From an uncultured Lachnospiraceae bacterium (GTDB taxonomy: Bacteria; Bacillota; Clostridia; Lachnospirales; Lachnospiraceae), in assembly GCA_945834545.1 (NCBI GenBank), contig CAMAHO010000025.1, positions 1 through 17,694 on the forward strand: a DNA stretch of 17,694 nucleotides. Direction: 5' to 3'. The position numbers were made by a program, and so were the translations under genes. Of this stretch, positions 14,879 to 17,694 are shown in pieces (the first letter of the stretch is position 1; the number at the start of each line of letters is the position of its first letter). The notes under the pieces were generated by a model. The model was given only the letters and a program-made list of their open reading frames with translations, had not been told where the DNA came from and searched no databases.

Positions 14879-15895
14879 ATGAAGAAGAGACTGTTGCTTT
14901 TGCTTTCAGGGTCGGTTTTCCTCCTGGGAGCAAATCCTATAGAAGCGTTTGCCAAAGAAAATCCGGTTTTGGGTTGTGCCGGTGTGGAGTTGGTGTTGAA
15001 TTTAAATGGCACGGAGGAAGAATATATTCAGGCAGCCAACGATGCAGTGGGTGCCTTGTGGGGCTATACCAATCTGGGAATGTGCAATGTGGAGAGCGGT
15101 AACCTGAATGTGCGTAAGGAGCCTTCCGCGGAAGGAAAGCTTGTGGGTAAAATGCGCAGGAATGATGCTTGCGAAATACAGGACACAAAAGATGGCTGGT
15201 ACCATATCCGTTCCGGTGAAGTAGAGGGATATGTGAAGGCAGAATACCTCCTGGCAGGATTAGATGCAAAGCAGAGAGCAGACAGTGTCATTACAACCGT
15301 TGCCATTGCTAAGGTGGATGGACTCAATGTGAGAAGAGAAGCCTCTAAGGACAGTCCGGTGGTGACTCAGGTAGCAAAGGGAGAGACTATGGACTACCTT
15401 GAAACAGCAGGGGACTGGGTAAAGATTGAGATTGACGGCGAACCCGCCTATGTCGCTACAGAGTATGTCTCTGTAGAGGAGAGTCTGAATACTGCAATTA
15501 CTATGACAGAGCTTCTGTACGGTCAGGGTGTCTCTGATTTGCGCGTAGATATGGTGGAATACGCAAAGCAGTTTATCGGGAATCCTTATGTATGGGGTGG
15601 GACAAGCCTGACAAAGGGCGCTGATTGCTCCGGCTTTGTGTTAAGTATCTATAAGAAATTCGGCATCAAGCTCAGTCACTCCTCCAGAGCTCAGGCGAAG
15701 GAAGGCAAAAAGATTGCATATAAGGATATTCTTCCCGGCGATTTGGTGTTTTACGGTTCTCCCACAATCAGCCATGTGGCCATGTACATTGGAGGCGGCA
15801 AGGTGATTCATGCAGCTAGTCCCAAGCAGGGAATTATCATAAGCAAGTATAATTATCATACTCCCGTGAAGTATGTGCGGATTATCAAAGATTAA
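14879..15895 (+). CDS. Secreted cell-wall hydrolase: two SH3b domains plus NlpC/P60 endopeptidase
   Basis: This is a predicted exported peptidoglycan endopeptidase of 338 aa. The signal peptide is about residues 1-25 (MKKRLLLLLSGSVFLLGA, ending AFA before KEN). Two bacterial SH3 domains follow, with GNLNVRKEPS near 73 and DGLNVRREAS near 147, for wall binding. The C-terminal NlpC/P60 domain (about 225-338) has the catalytic Cys250 in GADCSGF, His299 in SHVAMYIGGG, and a third polar residue His311 in VIHAAS. All three expected residues are present. The frame opens at TTG 14864, but the GGAG ribosome binding site (14866-14869) is inside that extension and ATG 14879 starts a perfect signal peptide. 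It likely cleaves D-Glu-diamino-acid bonds in peptide stems. Confidence 0.93.
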   Translation: MKKRLLLLLSGSVFLLGANPIEAFAKENPVLGCAGVELVLNLNGTEEEYIQAANDAVGALWGYTNLGMCNVESGNLNVRKEPSAEGKLVGKMRRNDACEIQDTKDGWYHIRSGEVEGYVKAEYLLAGLDAKQRADSVITTVAIAKVDGLNVRREASKDSPVVTQVAKGETMDYLETAGDWVKIEIDGEPAYVATEYVSVEESLNTAITMTELLYGQGVSDLRVDMVEYAKQFIGNPYVWGGTSLTKGADCSGFVLSIYKKFGIKLSHSSRAQAKEGKKIAYKDILPGDLVFYGSPTISHVAMYIGGGKVIHAASPKQGIIISKYNYHTPVKYVRIIKD

Positions 15896-15899
15896 AGAA

Positions 15900-15916
15900 T
15901 CTGCTTTACAAGCAGA
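15900..15916 (+). other. Short inverted repeat after the NlpC/P60 gene, overlapping the rpsO -35
   Basis: TCTGCTT and AAGCAGA form a 7-bp stem with a TAC loop five bases after the NlpC/P60 stop. No T-tract follows, so it would be a poor intrinsic terminator. The TTTACA -35 of the rpsO promoter lies within it. Confidence 0.45.
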
Positions 15917-15933
15917 GTGTAGTGTGGTATCAT
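15905..15933 (+). promoter_or_regulatory. Sigma-A promoter of rpsO
   Basis: TTTACA (15905-15910), 17 bp, TATCAT (15928-15933) is a good near-consensus promoter. A start near 15940 would give a leader of about 82 nt containing the structured element at 15949-15995. Confidence 0.65.
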
Positions 15934-15948
15934 ATGCTAGTATGATTT

Positions 15949-15995
15949 GCCGATGCTCAGGATTCGGAGACTCCGACCTATCCTTGGTATACGGT
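15949..15995 (+). promoter_or_regulatory. Structured rpsO leader, candidate S15 autoregulatory element
   Basis: Nested complementary segments are visible: TCGGA/TCCGA (15964-15968 with 15972-15976), directly stacked on AGGAT/ATCCT (15959-15963 with 15980-15984) with a 3-nt CCU bulge on one side. An outer GCCG/CGGT pairing (15949-15952 with 15992-15995) is possible. It lies 9 nt upstream of the ribosome binding site region (TAAAGGAGG, 16005-16013). S15 controls its own mRNA in several bacteria through unrelated leader structures; this assignment is inference. Confidence 0.5.
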
Positions 15996-16021
15996 GTATA
16001 GAAATAAAGGAGGAAACAAAG

Positions 16022-16288
16022 ATGATTTCGAAAGAGAAGAAAACAGCTATTATGAACGAGTTCGCAAGAACACCCGGAGATACCGGTTCACCTGAGGTAC
16101 AGGTTGCGGTTCTTTCTGCAAGAATTGCAGAGCTTACCGAGCACTTGAAGGAGAATCCTAAGGATAATCACTCTCGTCGTGGTATGTTCAAGATGGTTGG
16201 TCAGAGACGTGGTCTTCTTGATTATTTGAAGAAGAAAGATATCGAGAGATATCGTGCACTTATCGAGAAGCTTGGCTTAAGAAAATAA
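16022..16288 (+). CDS. rpsO: 30S ribosomal protein S15
   Basis: S15 is a primary 16S rRNA-binding protein that stabilises the central-domain three-way junction (helices 20-22). The 88-aa length is typical. Conserved features are FARTPGDTGSPEVQVAVLSARI, the LTEHLKENPKDNHSRRGMFKMVGQRRGLLDYLKKKD region that contacts rRNA, and the C-terminal YRALIEKLGLRK. The ribosome binding site TAAAGGAGG is near perfect with 8 nt spacing to ATG 16022. The frame is open further upstream (15947), but that would translate the leader. It precedes pnp as in many bacteria. Confidence 0.97.
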   Translation: MISKEKKTAIMNEFARTPGDTGSPEVQVAVLSARIAELTEHLKENPKDNHSRRGMFKMVGQRRGLLDYLKKKDIERYRALIEKLGLRK

Positions 16289-16298
16289 GACAAAAAAG

Positions 16299-16331
16299 TA
16301 AGCGGAGGGCCTGCTATGGCTGCTCCGCTTA
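16299..16331 (+). promoter_or_regulatory. Long hairpin after rpsO, possible processing or decay-barrier site
   Basis: TAAGCGGAG (16299-16307) pairs perfectly with CTCCGCTTA (16323-16331), and GCC (16309-16311) with GGC (16318-16320) extends the stem inside. It begins 10 nt after the rpsO stop. Because no T-run follows, it looks more like a stabilising or RNase-processed 3' hairpin than an intrinsic terminator. Confidence 0.6.
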
Positions 16332-16360
16332 TGCTGTACTAATGGGACTTTCGTAAAGTG

Positions 16361-16380
16361 CCGAAAAATACGGTTTTTTT
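16361..16380 (+). terminator. Weak candidate attenuator upstream of pnp
   Basis: CCG and CGG (16361-16363, 16371-16373) flank a 7-nt A-rich loop and are followed by seven T residues (16374-16380). A 3-bp stem alone is too weak for a normal terminator. Alternative pairing of GTGC (16358-16361) with GCAC (16381-16384) and the A-run with the T-run is possible and would compete with the downstream structure. Reported at low confidence. Confidence 0.25.
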
Positions 16381-16480
16381 GCACCGGTTTCTGGGAAAGG
16401 ATACTCGAGACCGCTGAAAAGCAGTCAAAATGGTTTGACGATTTTTCAGTAGTTTCGGCTATCTGTATCGGTCCGGTGCA
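16380..16480 (+). promoter_or_regulatory. Elaborate ~100-nt structured RNA in the pnp leader
   Basis: Nested complementary pairs build one long folded element. The outer helix is TGCACCGG/CCGGTGCA (16380-16387 with 16473-16480). Inside it are GATAC/GTATC (16400-16404 with 16465-16469), CCG/CGG (16411-16413 with 16456-16458), CTGAAAA/TTTTCAG (16414-16420 with 16443-16449) and TCAAA/TTTGA (16425-16429 with 16434-16438) with an ATGG loop. The last base is 46 nt before the pnp start. In E. coli the pnp leader forms a long stem cut by RNase III and then used by PNPase for autoregulation; an analogous role is inferred. I recognise no known riboswitch class. Confidence 0.65.
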
Positions 16481-16526
16481 TAAAGATAGAAAAGAAATGT
16501 GCCGAAGGGCAAAGATAGGAGGAAAC

Positions 16527-17694
16527 ATGTATCAAAATTACACAATGGAACTTGCGGGACATACTCTTTCCGTAGATATTAACCGTGTAGGTAAGCAGGC
16601 AAACGGCTGTGCGTTTATGAAATACGGTGACACTACAGTGTTATGTACCGCTACTGCATCTGAAAAGCCTAGAGAGGGAATAGATTTCTTCCCTTTAAGT
16701 GTGGAGTACGAAGAGAAATTATATGCCGTAGGGAAGATTCCCGGAGGATTTAACAAGAGAGAGGGCAAGGCAAGCGAAAATGCAATCCTTACCAGCCGTG
16801 TTATTGACAGACCTATGCGTCCTTTGTTCCCTAAGGATTATAGAAATGATGTTACCTTAAATAATATGGTAATGAGCGTTGACCCTGAGTGCAGACCGGA
16901 ATTGGTAGCAATGATTGGTGCTGCAATTGCAACCTGCATCTCCGATATCCCCTTTGACGGTCCCTGTGCTATGACCCAGATGGGTATGATTGACGGTGAG
17001 CTTATTGTGAATCCTTCCCAGGAGCAGTGGAAGAAGGGCGATTTGAACCTGACTGTAGCTTCTACCAAAGAGAAGGTAATCATGATTGAAGCCGGTGCAA
17101 ACGAGATTCCTGAAGCAAAGATGATTGAGGCAATCTACAAGGCACACGAGGTAAATCAGACCATCATTGCATTTATTGATAAGATTGTTGCTGAGGTTGG
17201 CAAGAAAAAGCATGAGTATACCAGCTGTGCAATCCCTGCTGAAATGTTTGAGGAGATGAAGAAGATTGTCACTCCTGAGGAGATGGAGAACGCAGTCTTT
17301 ACAGATGACAAGCAGACCAGAGAGGAAAATATCCGTGTGATTACAGCGAAGCTGGAAGAGGCTTTTGCTGAGAAAGAGGAATGGCTTGCAGTACTTGGAG
17401 AGGCTGTATATCAGTACGAAAAGAAGACTGTCAGAAAGATGATCTTAAAGGATCACAAGCGTCCTGACGGTCGTGAGATTACCCAGATTCGTCCTCTTGC
17501 AGCAGAGGTGGATATTATCCCCAGAGTACACGGCTCCGCTATGTTTACTCGTGGACAAACCCAGATTTGCAATGTTTGTACCCTGGCTCCTTTGTCTGAG
17601 CAGCAGAAGATTGATGGCTTGGATGAGAATGAAACAGCTAAGAGATATATGCACCACTACAATTTCCCGTCCTACTCTGTAGGTGAGACAAAGC
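16527..17694 (+). CDS. pnp: Polyribonucleotide nucleotidyltransferase (PNPase), N-terminal 389 codons
   Basis: PNPase degrades RNA 3'-to-5' by phosphorolysis and can also add tails; it acts as a ring-shaped trimer in mRNA decay. The frame runs open from ATG 16527 to the window end, so the 3' part (rest of the second RNase PH core, KH, S1) is missing. The first RNase PH-like domain shows GKIPGGFNKREGKASENAIL and SRVIDRPMRPLFP. The helical linker domain follows. The second RNase PH domain begins at RPDGREITQIRPL, continues with HGSAMFTRGQTQ and reaches RYMHHYNFPSYSVGE at the edge. The ribosome binding site AGGAGG (16517-16522) is 4 nt before ATG. It follows rpsO with a 238-nt structured gap. 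Confidence 0.97.
   Translation, partial: MYQNYTMELAGHTLSVDINRVGKQANGCAFMKYGDTTVLCTATASEKPREGIDFFPLSVEYEEKLYAVGKIPGGFNKREGKASENAILTSRVIDRPMRPLFPKDYRNDVTLNNMVMSVDPECRPELVAMIGAAIATCISDIPFDGPCAMTQMGMIDGELIVNPSQEQWKKGDLNLTVASTKEKVIMIEAGANEIPEAKMIEAIYKAHEVNQTIIAFIDKIVAEVGKKKHEYTSCAIPAEMFEEMKKIVTPEEMENAVFTDDKQTREENIRVITAKLEEAFAEKEEWLAVLGEAVYQYEKKTVRKMILKDHKRPDGREITQIRPLAAEVDIIPRVHGSAMFTRGQTQICNVCTLAPLSEQQKIDGLDENETAKRYMHHYNFPSYSVGETK

Noticed and set aside
15947..16021. Upstream extension of rpsO
   Set aside because: The TAAAGGAGG site lies inside it and S15 starts at MISKEKK; the extension translates the structured leader.
16435..16463. TTGACG followed by CTATCT as a pnp-specific promoter
   Set aside because: The -10 is poor at every allowed spacer length and the bases are fully used by the nested helices.

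Overview
The window reads as a chromosomal segment of a Clostridia-class Firmicute, most likely a Lachnospiraceae member. The basis is the gene order rimP-nusA-rnpM-ylxQ-infB-rbfA-nrnA-truB-ribF, the very long low-complexity N-terminus of IF2, strong GGAGG-type ribosome binding sites and textbook sigma-A promoters. The family assignment is inference from gene style, not a database match. All recognised genes lie on the + strand.

Layout. 1-92 is the 3' tail of a DJ-1/PfpI-family gene, followed directly by a TetR-family regulator whose first helix runs upstream of its first conventional start codon. 674-816 holds degenerate ~35 bp repeats. A consensus promoter (817-845) then starts the translation and RNA-maturation operon. 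Its 71-nt leader carries an 11-bp GNRA-loop hairpin. The operon runs rimP, nusA, rnpM (ylxR), ylxQ, infB, rbfA, nrnA, truB, ribF with overlaps or very short gaps.

In Bacillus the ribF-to-rpsO-pnp order is nearly continuous. Here it is interrupted by about 6.6 kb: a NatA/YhaQ-type ABC ATPase with two paralogous ABC-2 permeases, a Na+/phosphate symporter with a PhoU-like tail, and a secreted SH3-SH3-NlpC/P60 cell-wall hydrolase. The ABC genes follow ribF without a visible terminator. The symporter has its own promoter, whose start point falls inside a 14-bp inverted repeat. The hydrolase has a perfect TTGACA-17-TATAAT promoter with a WalR-like direct repeat at its start point.

The window ends with rpsO and the first 389 codons of pnp. 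Both have short leaders with strong predicted RNA secondary structure, fitting autoregulation by S15 and PNPase as known in other bacteria. The rpsO-pnp gap (238 bp) is the most densely structured non-coding DNA here.

The genes form a gene-expression cluster: ribosome maturation (RimP, RbfA), transcription elongation/termination (NusA), initiation (IF2), RNase P modulation (RnpM), nanoRNA/cyclic-dinucleotide turnover (NrnA), tRNA modification (TruB), flavin cofactors (RibF), S15 and mRNA decay (PNPase). An envelope/ion-transport insert sits between them. I see no prophage, CRISPR, toxin-antitoxin or other clearly new defence-type system. The most interesting signals are in leaders, start sites and the IF2 disordered region.
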